Assembly: GCF_034424175.1 (NCBI RefSeq)
Contig: NZ_CP139986.1
Location: forward strand, 4,216,001-4,280,000
Length of the DNA stretch: 64,000 nt
Direction: 5' to 3'
Source of the DNA: Kluyvera intermedia
GTDB taxonomy: Bacteria; Pseudomonadota; Gammaproteobacteria; Enterobacterales; Enterobacteriaceae
The translations under genes and the position numbers were made by a program. The notes beneath the pieces are model-generated. The model was not told where the DNA came from. It saw only the letters and a list, made by a program, of their open reading frames with translations, and made no database searches. Positions 25,270-34,537 of this stretch are shown one piece after another. Each line of letters begins with the position of its first letter. The stretch's first letter is position 1.

Positions 25270-26307
25270 TTATTGCACCTTAATTCTCTTGCAGAAAGAG
25301 GCCAGCATCCAGAGGTAAAAACCTAGCCACAGCAGTAAAACTCCGACCATTGCGACCCTAACCCATTCAGTGGGTAAATCAACCTTGAGATATTGCATAA
25401 CGTTCATTGTTGTGACGGCAAACATGCCGGAAGGGAAAACAATAGACCAGTTGCCAGGCGAATATGCCAGGTTCAGTGAACGCGTTACCGTACGCCAGAC
25501 TAGAATCGTCAACAGCAGTATCAGCCACCATGCCGCTGCCGCCCAAAGGAAAAAGGTGATGGTAATTATCGATGGGGTAACGGCGAGAAACAGATCATGA
25601 TGATCGTTTTCCAGCACCTTTACTCCAGCCAACGAAGCAATCGCCAGCGCCCCCATATTAATCCACCATGAGGGAGAAAAATCTTTACGGTTTACCGATC
25701 TGAATAGCCATTTGAAGAAGATCAGCGGGATAATAATGAAATAAAGCATGATGCTCGCCGACCACAACGCCGTAAGCATTAGCACCTGCAGTTGCGGCGC
25801 AGTACCTCGTAGCGACATGCCCAATACCACAATAGAACACCCTGACACGGTGCACAGCAGCCATAGCCCATCGAGTCCCTGTGCAGGCGAACACTTATCC
25901 TTAGACATGGCGATACCGGCAATTAGCGAGAAGATCACCACCAGATACAGGGAAATGCTGATAAACAACAGCACATTCGGCATGCTATGGAGCGTCGTTA
26001 ACGCATTGTATTGCACACCAAGCACGCTGGTGCCCGCGACCATCGTCAAGTAGCCAGGGCCTTTATCGGAGTGAATCAAATCCTCCCACACTACCGTAGG
26101 GTATGTGATGAGTTTAGCGATTGCTAAAATGAGGCAGAGTGCATAGTGAAGCGTATTAAGGTAGAGCAGGGCTCGTGCAATGCTGTGAAAACCCGCCGTC
26201 TCGCAACCAATACTGACGATACCGGTCGCCATGACCAGGGCAAAATAGTTATAGGGGAAGTGAGCGATAATTCGCGGAATCAGAGATGAACAAGGAGCAG
26301 GATTCAT
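25270..26307 (-). CDS. TDT-family (TehA/Mae1-like) membrane transporter
   Basis: About 345 residues with ten predicted helices, opening with FPYNYFALVMATGIVSIG, the family's first helix and phenylalanine/glycine signature. TDT members carry C4-dicarboxylates, sulfite or tellurite-related anions, or act as SLAC1-like channels; the substrate is not evident. The ATG at 26305-26307 is preferred because the next upstream in-frame start runs through a 15-bp perfect hairpin. The gene is on the same strand as aidB and rlmB and lies where E. coli has yjfI-yjfM and yjfC. Confidence 0.85.
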   Translation of the reverse strand: MNPAPCSSLIPRIIAHFPYNYFALVMATGIVSIGCETAGFHSIARALLYLNTLHYALCLILAIAKLITYPTVVWEDLIHSDKGPGYLTMVAGTSVLGVQYNALTTLHSMPNVLLFISISLYLVVIFSLIAGIAMSKDKCSPAQGLDGLWLLCTVSGCSIVVLGMSLRGTAPQLQVLMLTALWSASIMLYFIIIPLIFFKWLFRSVNRKDFSPSWWINMGALAIASLAGVKVLENDHHDLFLAVTPSIITITFFLWAAAAWWLILLLTILVWRTVTRSLNLAYSPGNWSIVFPSGMFAVTTMNVMQYLKVDLPTEWVRVAMVGVLLLWLGFYLWMLASFCKRIKVQ

Positions 26308-26346
26308 GAATAGCAGCCACTTTTCGTCAAGAGAGGCGGATGAAAT

Positions 26347-26390
26347 TAATGCGGTCACCCTCTCCGTTAGGAAGTAGGGTGACCGCATTA
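26347..26390 (-). terminator. 15-bp perfect inverted repeat between rlmB and the TDT transporter gene
   Basis: TAATGCGGTCACCCT / AGGGTGACCGCATTA with a 14-base loop. It follows the rlmB stop by 18 bases and precedes the transporter start by 39. It could end the nsrR-rnr-rlmB transcript (no T-tract) or be a dyad operator for the transporter. Confidence 0.55.
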
Positions 26391-26408
26391 CGCTGTCACC
26401 CTGAAAGC

Positions 26409-27140
26409 TTAGCCGCGCTGGCGTACCGCTTCAAACAAACAAATGCCGGTCGCAACGGAGACGTTCAGCGACGACACGCTGCCCGCCATCGGAATGCTGA
26501 TCAGTTCATCACAGTGTTCGCGGGTCAAACGACGCATGCCTTCACCTTCCGCGCCCATCACCAGCGCCATCGCACCGGTCATTTTGCTCTGGAACAGAGT
26601 ATGCGTGGCTTCACCAGCGGTACCGACAATCCAAACGCTCTCTTCTTGCAGCATACGCATGGTACGCGCCAGGTTTGTCACGCGGATAAGCGGCACGTTT
26701 TCTGCGGCACCACAGGCGACTTTTTTCGCCGTCGCGTTCAGTTGCGCCGAGCGATCTCTTGGCACGATAACCGCATGGACACCGGCAGCATCCGCGCTAC
26801 GCAGGCAGGCGCCGAGGTTATGCGGATCGGTAACGCCATCGAGGATCAGCAGGAACGGTTTGTCGATTGACGCAAGCAGCTCCGGCAGATCGTTTTCCTG
26901 ATACTGACGACCCGGCTTCACGCGCGCAATGATCCCCTGGTGCACCGCACCTTCGCTTTTCTCGTCCAGGTACTGACGATTTGCCAGTTGGATCACCACG
27001 CCCTGCGCTTCCAGTGCGTCGATAAGCGGCATCAGACGCTTGTCATCGCGGCCTTTCAGAATAAAAACTTCCTGAAAACGTTCAGGCGCACGTTCCAGCA
27101 GTGCCTGCACTGCATGGATGCCGTAAATCATTTCGCTCAT
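26409..27140 (-). CDS. rlmB: 23S rRNA (Gm2251) 2'-O-methyltransferase RlmB
   Basis: 243 residues, the E. coli length. SpoU/TrmH knot methyltransferase with motif 1 DPHNLGACLRSA, motif 2 LVMGAEGEGMRRL and motif 3 SIPMAGSVSSLNVSVA, plus an N-terminal L30e-like RNA-binding domain. It methylates G2251 in the peptidyl-transferase P loop. Third gene of nsrR-rnr-rlmB, separated from rnr by 84 bp that carry a hairpin. Confidence 0.98.
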   Translation of the reverse strand: MSEMIYGIHAVQALLERAPERFQEVFILKGRDDKRLMPLIDALEAQGVVIQLANRQYLDEKSEGAVHQGIIARVKPGRQYQENDLPELLASIDKPFLLILDGVTDPHNLGACLRSADAAGVHAVIVPRDRSAQLNATAKKVACGAAENVPLIRVTNLARTMRMLQEESVWIVGTAGEATHTLFQSKMTGAMALVMGAEGEGMRRLTREHCDELISIPMAGSVSSLNVSVATGICLFEAVRQRG

Positions 27141-27181
27141 TCAATTCACTCGTTACTTGTGTATTCGGGATTGCCCTTATT

Positions 27182-27206
27182 TCCCGCTTCCATACAGGAA
27201 GCGGGA
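27182..27206 (-). other. Intercistronic hairpin between rnr and rlmB
   Basis: Perfect 10-bp stem TCCCGCTTCC / GGAAGCGGGA with a five-base loop, 18 bases after the rnr stop. No T-tract follows on the minus strand, so partial termination or protection of the rnr mRNA 3' end is more likely than a full stop. Confidence 0.65.
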
Positions 27207-27224
27207 GGTGGGGATCACAATAGT

Positions 27225-29747
27225 TTACTCAGTCGGTTTCTTTTTTGCAGCACGCTTCGCTTTAGTCGCGGCAGCAATTTTCTGTGACTTCGCCGATGGC
27301 TTTTTGGCTTTTTTCGCACCGGTTTTGTCAGAAGCCGGTTTCGCTTTACCTTGCTCAGTTGCCTGATTCGGGTTGGCTTTGCCATTCTTCGCGGACGAAT
27401 TCGGGTTAGCTTTCGCTTTACCTTTCTTCTCGCCGCGGAAGGCGCTGTCCGGCTCAAAGTTGGTGCGTTTGCCCGCCTGGCGACGACGACTCGCGCTCGG
27501 CTTACCGCCGCTGCCTTTCTTCGCTTTCTCGCGTTCGGTCTTACCGACGTTACGCGGGCCACGCTCGCTGGAAATCAGTGAGAAGTCGATTTTACGCTCG
27601 TCCATGTTGACCGCTTCAACGCGAACTTCAACACGGTCGCCGAGGCGATAGGTCTGACCGCCGGATTCGCCAATCAGACGCTGACCAATCTGGTCAAAGC
27701 GATAGTAGTCGTTATCCAGCGAAGAAACGTGCACCAGGCCATCGATAAACAACTCATCCAGACGAACGAAGAAGCCAAAGCCGGTGACACTGGCGATAAC
27801 GCCATTAAAGACGTTGCCCACCTGATCCTGCATAAAGTCGCATTTCAACCAGTCGGAAACGTCGCGTGTGGCCTCATCGGCACGGCGTTCAGCCATTGAA
27901 CAGTGCTGACCAAGTTGCAGCATCTCTTCCAGCGAGTAATGGTAGCCGCCAGTTTCAGTGCTGTTACCTTGGTGCCCCTGCTCTTTCGCCAACAGATACT
28001 TAATGGCGCGGTGCAGCGAGAGGTCAGGATAACGACGGATTGGTGACGTAAAGTGCGCATAAGATTGCAGCGCCAGGCCGAAGTGACCGCGGTTTTCCGG
28101 ATCGTAAATCGCCTGCTTCATCGAGCGCAGCAGCATGGTTTGCAGCATTTCCGCATCTGGACGGCCAGCGACAGATTCCAGCAGCTCCGCATAATCACGC
28201 GGCTCCGGTTTGTTGCCGCCAGGCAGTTCCAGCCCTAATTCCGACAGCACCGAACGGAAAGCGGTAATGGCTTCGGTTGTTGGTTTGTCGTGAATACGGA
28301 ACAGCGCAGGCTCTTTGGCTTTCTCAACGAAACGTGCCGCCGAGATGTTGGCCAGGATCATGCACTCTTCAATCAGCTTGTGCGCATCGTTACGCTGAGT
28401 CTGCTCGATTCGTTCAATGCGGCGGTCGGCGTTGAAGATAAACTTCGCCTCTTCGCTTTCAAACGAGATGCCGCCACGCTCAGCACGCGCTTCATCCAAC
28501 ACTTTGTAGAGGTTATGCAGCTCTTCAATGTGTTTAACCAGCGGCGCATACTGTTCACGCAGCTCCTGGTCGCCTTGCAACATATGCCAGACCTTGGTGT
28601 AGGTCAGACGCGCATGCGAACTCATCACCGCTTCGTAGAATTTGAAACCGGTTAAGCGCCCTTTCGTCGAGATAGTCATTTCACAGACCATACACAGACG
28701 GTCAACCTGCGGGTTCAGGGAACACAGGCCGTTAGAGAGCACTTCCGGCAGCATCGGGACAACCTGCGTTGGGAAGTACACGGAAGTCCCGCGATTACGG
28801 GCTTCGCCATCCAGCGGAGTCGGCGGACGGACGTAATAACTGACGTCAGCAATCGCAACCCACAGACGCCAGCCGCCACCGCGTTTTTTCTCGCAGTAGA
28901 CCGCATCATCAAAGTCGCGGGCATCTTCGCCATCGATAGTTACCAGCGGCAAATCACGCAGGTCAACGCGGCCCACTTTTGCCTCTTCCGGCACCTGCTC
29001 TTTCAACCCGGCAACCTGCGCTTCTACCGCTGGCGGCCAGACATAAGGAATCTCATGGGTACGCAGTGCCATCTCAACGGCCATGCCGGTACCCATGTTT
29101 TCGCCCAGCACTTCAACGATTTTACCAATCGCTTTGGTGCGACGGGTTGGGCGCTGAGTCAGTTCGACCACCACCACAAAGCCCATACGCGCACCCATCA
29201 CCGCTTCTGGCGGGATCAGGATGTCGAAGCTCAGACGGCTATCGTCCGGCACCACAAAGCCAACGCCAGCGTCGGTGAAGTAGCGACCGACAATTTGCGC
29301 GTTGCGTGGCACCAGTACACGGACAATACGCCCTTCGCGACGACCTTTGCGGTCAGCGCCCAGCGGCTGTGCCAGCACTTCATCGCCGTGCATGCACATT
29401 TTCATCTGCTCGCTCGACAGATACAGGTCGTCTTTACGACCTTCCACGCGCAGGAAGCCAAAGCCATCGCGATGGCCGATAACCATGCCTTTAAGCAGGT
29501 CAAGACGTTCCGGCAACGCGTAGCACTGGCGGCGGGTAAAGACTAACTGCCCGTCGCGCTCCATGGCGCGCAGGCGACGACGCAGAGCTTCAATTTGCTC
29601 TTCGCCTTCAATATTCAACTCAACGGCCAGCTCTTCACGATTTGCCGGTTTTTCGCGTTTTGTTAAGTGTTCAAGGATAAATTCCCGGCTCGGGATAGGG
29701 TTGTCGTACTTCTGGGTTTCACGTTCCAGGAAAGGATCTTTTGACAT
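27225..29747 (-). CDS. rnr: Exoribonuclease R (RNase R)
   Basis: 840 residues: N-terminal HTH and two cold-shock domains, central RNB domain with catalytic aspartates in DGEDARDFDDAVYCE (about 274-288), S1 domain (NVFNGVIASVTGFGFFVRLD) and a long basic tail. It degrades structured RNA 3' to 5' and acts in rRNA and tmRNA quality control. E. coli RNase R is 813 residues. The extra length is in the Lys/Asn/Ala-rich tail (KGKAKANPNSSAKNGKANPN), which looks like an expanded low-complexity segment. Lies between nsrR (41-bp gap) and rlmB. Confidence 0.98.
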   Translation of the reverse strand: MSKDPFLERETQKYDNPIPSREFILEHLTKREKPANREELAVELNIEGEEQIEALRRRLRAMERDGQLVFTRRQCYALPERLDLLKGMVIGHRDGFGFLRVEGRKDDLYLSSEQMKMCMHGDEVLAQPLGADRKGRREGRIVRVLVPRNAQIVGRYFTDAGVGFVVPDDSRLSFDILIPPEAVMGARMGFVVVVELTQRPTRRTKAIGKIVEVLGENMGTGMAVEMALRTHEIPYVWPPAVEAQVAGLKEQVPEEAKVGRVDLRDLPLVTIDGEDARDFDDAVYCEKKRGGGWRLWVAIADVSYYVRPPTPLDGEARNRGTSVYFPTQVVPMLPEVLSNGLCSLNPQVDRLCMVCEMTISTKGRLTGFKFYEAVMSSHARLTYTKVWHMLQGDQELREQYAPLVKHIEELHNLYKVLDEARAERGGISFESEEAKFIFNADRRIERIEQTQRNDAHKLIEECMILANISAARFVEKAKEPALFRIHDKPTTEAITAFRSVLSELGLELPGGNKPEPRDYAELLESVAGRPDAEMLQTMLLRSMKQAIYDPENRGHFGLALQSYAHFTSPIRRYPDLSLHRAIKYLLAKEQGHQGNSTETGGYHYSLEEMLQLGQHCSMAERRADEATRDVSDWLKCDFMQDQVGNVFNGVIASVTGFGFFVRLDELFIDGLVHVSSLDNDYYRFDQIGQRLIGESGGQTYRLGDRVEVRVEAVNMDERKIDFSLISSERGPRNVGKTEREKAKKGSGGKPSASRRRQAGKRTNFEPDSAFRGEKKGKAKANPNSSAKNGKANPNQATEQGKAKPASDKTGAKKAKKPSAKSQKIAAATKAKRAAKKKPTE

Positions 29748-29788
29748 GTCGGTTCCTCCGTCATCATCGCTGCCGGCGGTAGTAATAA

Positions 29789-30214
29789 TTACTCCACCAG
29801 CAATAATTTATAAAGCGGTTGATTTTTTTCAACCAAATCGGCCAGTGTGTGGTTATCCAGTTCCTTGAGAAAACTTTGCACGGCTTCAGAAAGTGCCTGT
29901 TTCAAACGACAGGCTGGCGTTATGTGGCAGAATTCGCTGCTGCAGTTCACCAGCGTTAACGGTTCTAAATCGCGCACGACATCGCCGACGCGGATCTCTT
30001 TTGCAGGTTTACCCAGGCGAATACCACCGTTCTTCCCACGGACTGCCATGACGTATCCGGCACGGCTCAGCTGATTGATGATTTTAACCATATGGTTACG
30101 CGACACGCCGTAGACCTCGGTCACCTCCGAGATGCTCGTCATCTTGCCTTCCGGCAGCGACGCCATGTAAATCAGCGCACGTAATCCATAATCGGTAAAA
30201 CTTGTTAACTGCAC
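29789..30214 (-). CDS. nsrR: Nitric-oxide-sensing Fe-S repressor NsrR
   Basis: 141 residues, Rrf2 family. Winged helix near SISEVTEVYGVSRNHMVKI (about 27-45) and the three cluster cysteines in VNCSSEFCHITPAC (Cys91, Cys96, Cys102 by homology). Nitrosylation of the cluster releases DNA and induces genes such as ytfE, whose operator is at 6833-6855. First gene of the operon with rnr and rlmB. Confidence 0.98.
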   Translation of the reverse strand: MQLTSFTDYGLRALIYMASLPEGKMTSISEVTEVYGVSRNHMVKIINQLSRAGYVMAVRGKNGGIRLGKPAKEIRVGDVVRDLEPLTLVNCSSEFCHITPACRLKQALSEAVQSFLKELDNHTLADLVEKNQPLYKLLLVE

Positions 30215-30349
30215 ATCAACCTCAGGGAAATGGGGAGTAAAAGGTAAGCTTGTTGATATTAATTATATTGATGATAAACCAGCCAGCGTCTGAGCCGCTA
30301 ATTTATTTCATGACGGGAAGGAAAAAAGCGAAGAGATAACGCACGATTA

Positions 30350-30425
30350 AGCCGGATGGCGACGCTTTGCGTCTTATCCGGCCTACAGAATGAGTAGGCC
30401 TGATAAGCGCAGCACCATCAGGCGC
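30350..30425. repeat. BIME between nsrR and purA
   Basis: AAGCCGGATGGCGACGCTTTGCGTCTTATCCGGCCTAC followed by the inverted TAGGCCTGATAAGCGCAGCACCATCAGGCGCCG. It lies just downstream of the purA stop (minus strand) and upstream of nsrR. Confidence 0.85.
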
Positions 30426-30441
30426 CGCGCCCTGACCATAA

Positions 30442-31740
30442 TTATGCGTCGAACGGGTCGCGCAGGATCATGGTTTCAGTACGGTCTGGGCCAGTTGAAA
30501 TAATATCAATCGGCACGCCGGTCAGTTCTTCAATACGCTGAATGTAGTCCAGTGCTGCCTGTGGCAGACCGCTACGTTCCTTCACGCCAAAGGTGGTTTC
30601 AGACCAACCCGGCATGGTTTCATAGATTGGTTCAATACCTTCCCAATCATCTGCTGCCAGCGGAGTGGTAGTCACTTCACGACCATCCGGCATACGGTAA
30701 GCAACACAGACTTTCACTTCTTTCAAGCCGTCCAGAACGTCCAGCTTGGTCAGGCAGAAGCCAGACAGGGAGTTAATCTGTACCGCGCGACGTACGGCAA
30801 CGGCGTCAAGCCAGCCGGTACGACGACGACGACCGGTAGTTGCACCGAATTCGTTACCCTGTTTGCACAGGAACTCACCGGTTTCATCAAACAATTCGGT
30901 CGGGAATGGACCAGCACCCACGCGAGTGGAGTACGCTTTGATGATACCCAGTACGTAGTCAACATAGCGCGGGCCAAGGCCTGAACCGGTTGCTACGCCA
31001 CCTGCGGTGGTGTTAGAAGAGGTCACGTACGGATAGGTACCGTGGTCGATATCCAGCAGCGTACCCTGTGCGCCTTCGAACATCACGAAGTCACCGCGTT
31101 TACGTGCCTGATCCAGCAGGTCAGAAACGTCTACCACCATACCGGTCAGGATGTCGGCAACCGCCATCACATCGTCCAGCACTTTCTGGTAGTCAACCGC
31201 TTCAACTTTGTAATAGTTCACCAGCTGGAAGTTGTGATATTCCATCACATCTTTCAGTTTTTCGGCGAAGGTTTCTTTGTCGAAGAGATCACCCACACGC
31301 AGACCGCGGCGAGCAACTTTATCTTCATAAGCAGGACCGATACCACGACCGGTGGTGCCGATAGCTTTGGAACCGCGCGCTTTTTCGCGAGCGCCATCCA
31401 GAGCGACGTGATAATCGAGGATTAACGGGCAGGCTTCGGAGAGCAGCAGACGCTCACGAACCGGGATACCACGGTCTTCCAGGCCTTTCATCTCTTTCAT
31501 CAGCGCAGCAGGAGACAGCACAACACCGTTACCGATGATGCTAGTCACATTCTCACGAAGAATACCTGATGGAATAAGATGGAGGACGGTTTTCTCACCG
31601 TTGATTACGAGAGTATGGCCTGCGTTATGGCCACCCTGATAGCGAACAACATATTTTGCACGCTCAGTCAGAAGATCGACGATCTTCCCTTTACCTTCGT
31701 CACCCCATTGGGTGCCCAGCACGACGACGTTGTTACCCAT
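30442..31740 (-). CDS. purA: Adenylosuccinate synthetase
   Basis: 432 residues, the E. coli length. GTP-binding GTQWGDEGKGK at residues 8-18 with the catalytic aspartate, then GGHNAGHT and the C-terminal STGPDRTETM. It joins IMP and aspartate with GTP hydrolysis in the first committed step to AMP. The ATG at 31738-31740 gives MGNNVVVLG; further upstream codons in frame do not match the family. Confidence 0.99.
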   Translation of the reverse strand: MGNNVVVLGTQWGDEGKGKIVDLLTERAKYVVRYQGGHNAGHTLVINGEKTVLHLIPSGILRENVTSIIGNGVVLSPAALMKEMKGLEDRGIPVRERLLLSEACPLILDYHVALDGAREKARGSKAIGTTGRGIGPAYEDKVARRGLRVGDLFDKETFAEKLKDVMEYHNFQLVNYYKVEAVDYQKVLDDVMAVADILTGMVVDVSDLLDQARKRGDFVMFEGAQGTLLDIDHGTYPYVTSSNTTAGGVATGSGLGPRYVDYVLGIIKAYSTRVGAGPFPTELFDETGEFLCKQGNEFGATTGRRRRTGWLDAVAVRRAVQINSLSGFCLTKLDVLDGLKEVKVCVAYRMPDGREVTTTPLAADDWEGIEPIYETMPGWSETTFGVKERSGLPQAALDYIQRIEELTGVPIDIISTGPDRTETMILRDPFDA

Positions 31741-31841
31741 TTTAAAAATTACCGGTTGCTTAAAAATGGATTCTACCATCGCTTTTTCAGATATACAGCA
31801 CTTTTTACCCACAAAATAGCGTCTGTATGCTCTTTTTTTAA

Positions 31842-32039
31842 TCAGCCAACCGTTTTCGTCAACATGTAGTAGATGACGATGCCAGCAACCACAAGACCCC
31901 CGCCAAATCGCCGTAATATCGTATCCGGTAATTGCGTCATCGTAGAGATCATCTTGCGCCAGGCTTTCGGATACAGCATTGGCCCCAGGCCCTCAAGCAC
32001 CAAAACCAGCGCAAGCGCCAGCAGGATTGTCGAATTCAT
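31842..32039 (-). CDS. yjeT: DUF2065 small inner membrane protein YjeT
   Basis: 65 residues: two hydrophobic helices (about 4-22 and 45-62) around a short basic loop (YPKAWRKMISTMTQLP). Conserved beside hflC in enterobacteria; its function is unknown. A terminator separates it from hflC, so it may form its own unit with purA. Confidence 0.93.
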   Translation of the reverse strand: MNSTILLALALVLVLEGLGPMLYPKAWRKMISTMTQLPDTILRRFGGGLVVAGIVIYYMLTKTVG

Positions 32040-32053
32040 TATTCATCACTCTT

Positions 32054-32092
32054 ATAAAAAAACCACCGACTCCCGGAAGAGGCGGTGGTTTT
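32054..32092 (-). terminator. Terminator after hflC
   Basis: On the minus strand AAAACCACCG...CGGTGGTTTT, a 10-bp perfect outer stem with an inner CTC/GAG, followed by a run of T. It should end the hfq-hflX-hflK-hflC transcript before yjeT. Confidence 0.88.
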
Positions 32093-32110
32093 GTTCACGC
32101 GTCAGCGCAA

Positions 32111-33115
32111 TTAACGCGTCGCGTTACCTGGCGTCTTCATGTAGCGGAAGAAGTCGCTATCCGGGCTCAGCACCATCACGTCCTGGTTGCCGCTGAAGCT
32201 CGCTTCATAGGCACGCAGGCTACGGATAAAGGCATAGAAGTCTGGATCCTGGCTGAACGCATCAGCGAACAGTTTCGCCGCTTCTGCATCGCCTTCACCG
32301 CGCATAATACGTCCCTGACGTTCTGATTCTGCCAGCGTCTTCGTCACTTCATAGTCAGCGGTAGCGCGCAGTTTTTCTGCCTCTTCCTGACCTTGTGAAC
32401 GGTGACGACGGGCAACGGCTTCACGCTCAGCACGCATACGGTTGTAAATCGCTTCTGAAACCTCAGCAGGCAGGTTGATCTGCTTGATACGCACATCGAC
32501 CACTTCAATCCCTAACGCCGCCATACTGTTCGGGTTAATGGTTGGCCCCTTGATGTTAGCCTGCTGCTCAACGCGCTCTGCGGCTTCCGCAATGGCGCTG
32601 TCAGCGGCTGGCGTGGAGACTTCATCCTCGGTACCCGCAGAACCGGAGTTCAGAGCATCGCGGACTTCCAGCGTTAAGCGACCACGGGAGTCGGTAACGA
32701 TGTCTTTCACGTCCAGGCGACCAATCTCAGAACGCAGACGGTCAGAGAACTTACGTTTCAGCAGGACTTCGGCCTGGGAGACGTCGCCGCCGCCGGTTGC
32801 CAGGAAGTAACGGCTGAAATCGCTGATACGCCACTTAATGTAAGAGTCGACGATCAGGTCTTTCTTCTCTTTGGTCACGAAGCGATCGGCCTGGTTATCC
32901 ATAGTCTGGATACGGGCATCAAGCATTTTTACCGATTGAATAAACGGAACCTTAAAGTGCAGGCCCGGCTCATAAATCAACGGCTTCTTGTCACCATCAC
33001 GCACGACGCTGCTGAACTGGAACTTAATTCCGCGCTCGCCTTCTTTAACAACGAAGATAGAGGTGTAAAGCACTACCAGCGCAATGATGATAATCGCGAT
33101 AACTGACTTACGCAT
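32111..33115 (-). CDS. hflC: FtsH-modulating SPFH protein HflC
   Basis: 334 residues. N-terminal membrane anchor (about 3-22, VIAIIIIALVVLYTSIFVV), a periplasmic SPFH/band-7 domain (EGERGIKFQFSSVVRD onward) and a helical C-terminal region rich in Ala/Glu. It forms the large HflKC complex around the FtsH protease. Two bases separate the hflK stop from this start. Confidence 0.98.
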   Translation of the reverse strand: MRKSVIAIIIIALVVLYTSIFVVKEGERGIKFQFSSVVRDGDKKPLIYEPGLHFKVPFIQSVKMLDARIQTMDNQADRFVTKEKKDLIVDSYIKWRISDFSRYFLATGGGDVSQAEVLLKRKFSDRLRSEIGRLDVKDIVTDSRGRLTLEVRDALNSGSAGTEDEVSTPAADSAIAEAAERVEQQANIKGPTINPNSMAALGIEVVDVRIKQINLPAEVSEAIYNRMRAEREAVARRHRSQGQEEAEKLRATADYEVTKTLAESERQGRIMRGEGDAEAAKLFADAFSQDPDFYAFIRSLRAYEASFSGNQDVMVLSPDSDFFRYMKTPGNATR

Positions 33116-33117
33116 CG

Positions 33118-34380
33118 TTATTCCCCCTGACGCTGGTAATCGTTACGCTGCGCGTTAGCGCGGCGTTGGTCCATGATATTGCCCTGACTGGCAGACGGCG
33201 TGTTACTTGCGCTGCTGCTGGAAGAGGACGCTGGCGGCAGGCGCAACAGGTTGTTGGCACCACTGCTATCGCTCTTTGCCGCTGGGGCATTACCGCCTTT
33301 CAGCATCTGATCCAACGGCAGAACCATCAGGTTGCCATTCTTGTTGTCGCTAACCAGCACTTTGCGGGTATGGCTAAGTACTTTTTCCATGGTCTCGATA
33401 TACAGACGCTCGCGCGTAATCTGCGGTGCAGCTTTATATTCCGGCAGGAGCTTAGCAAAACGAGCAACCTCACCCTGCGCTTCCAGTACGGTCTGAGTCT
33501 TATACGCACGCGCTTCTTCCAGAATACGCTGCGCCTGACCGTTTGCACGTGGCTGCACTTCGTTGGTATACGCTTCCGCTTCGCGGATGTACTGCTGCTC
33601 GTTCTCACGCGCGGCAATCGCATCATCAAACGCAGCCTTCACCTCTTCCGGCGGACGAGCAGCCTGGAAGTTGACGTCCAGCAGGGTGATACCCATGTTG
33701 TATGGACGAATGGTCTCTTCCAGCTCACGCTGGGTATCGCTACGAATAACGGTACGACCTTCGGTCAGGATACGATCCATGGTGTATTTACCGATTACGC
33801 CACGCAGGGCGCTGTCGGTTGCCTGACGCAGGCTGTCGTCAGCACTGGTCACGCTAAACAGATAACGACGAGGATCGGTAATACGGTACTGCACGTTCAT
33901 TTCAACGCGCACGACGTTTTCGTCGGAGGTCAGCATCACACCGGAAGCTGCCAGTTCGCGAACCGCTTCAACGTTCACCGGAGTGACTTCGTCAATAAAG
34001 GTTGGCTTCCAGTTCAGGCCCGGTTCAACCAAATGGCTGAACTGACCAAAACGGGTGACAACACCGCGCTCGGCTTCTTTGATGGTATAGAAACCGCTGG
34101 CCGCCCAGATAACGACCACGGCTGCAGCTGCGATACCGACAATACGACCGCCCATCGGAGCACGAGGCCCCTGAGACGAGTTACCGCCGCCGGAGCCGCC
34201 TTTACCGCCCCCAAAACCACCAAGCTTTTTGCTCAGTTTACGGAAGATATCATCCAAATCCGGTGGCCCCTGATCGCGACCGCCTTTATTTCCATTTCCC
34301 CCGGAGTTGCCGCCTTGATTATTGCTGCTCCCCCACGGGTCGCGGTCTTGTCCGTTATTACCGGGCTGATTCCACGCCAT
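33118..34380 (-). CDS. hflK: FtsH-modulating SPFH protein HflK
   Basis: 420 residues. Gly/Asn-rich cytoplasmic N-terminus (GNNGQDRDPWGSSNNQGGN), a membrane helix at about 80-100 (RIVGIAAAAVVVIWAASGFY), SPFH domain (IKEAERGVVTRFGQFSHLVEP) and a Ser/Ala-rich C-terminus. It assembles with HflC and FtsH and affects the lysis-lysogeny choice of lambda in E. coli. Confidence 0.98.
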   Translation of the reverse strand: MAWNQPGNNGQDRDPWGSSNNQGGNSGGNGNKGGRDQGPPDLDDIFRKLSKKLGGFGGGKGGSGGGNSSQGPRAPMGGRIVGIAAAAVVVIWAASGFYTIKEAERGVVTRFGQFSHLVEPGLNWKPTFIDEVTPVNVEAVRELAASGVMLTSDENVVRVEMNVQYRITDPRRYLFSVTSADDSLRQATDSALRGVIGKYTMDRILTEGRTVIRSDTQRELEETIRPYNMGITLLDVNFQAARPPEEVKAAFDDAIAARENEQQYIREAEAYTNEVQPRANGQAQRILEEARAYKTQTVLEAQGEVARFAKLLPEYKAAPQITRERLYIETMEKVLSHTRKVLVSDNKNGNLMVLPLDQMLKGGNAPAAKSDSSGANNLLRLPPASSSSSSASNTPSASQGNIMDQRRANAQRNDYQRQGE

Positions 34381-34537
34381 GTTTATGCTCCATATTTGTT
34401 ATGCGGTGATATACCTTTTCCCAGTTCAGATCTTTTCGCTGTTAACCGCGACTCCATCCTGGTTGTCGCCGTCGCGTTGAGGCGACCTGAACCGCTGGGT
34501 GCCCAAAGGGCTAATTTTTTTCAGGCAAGCTGCACTA

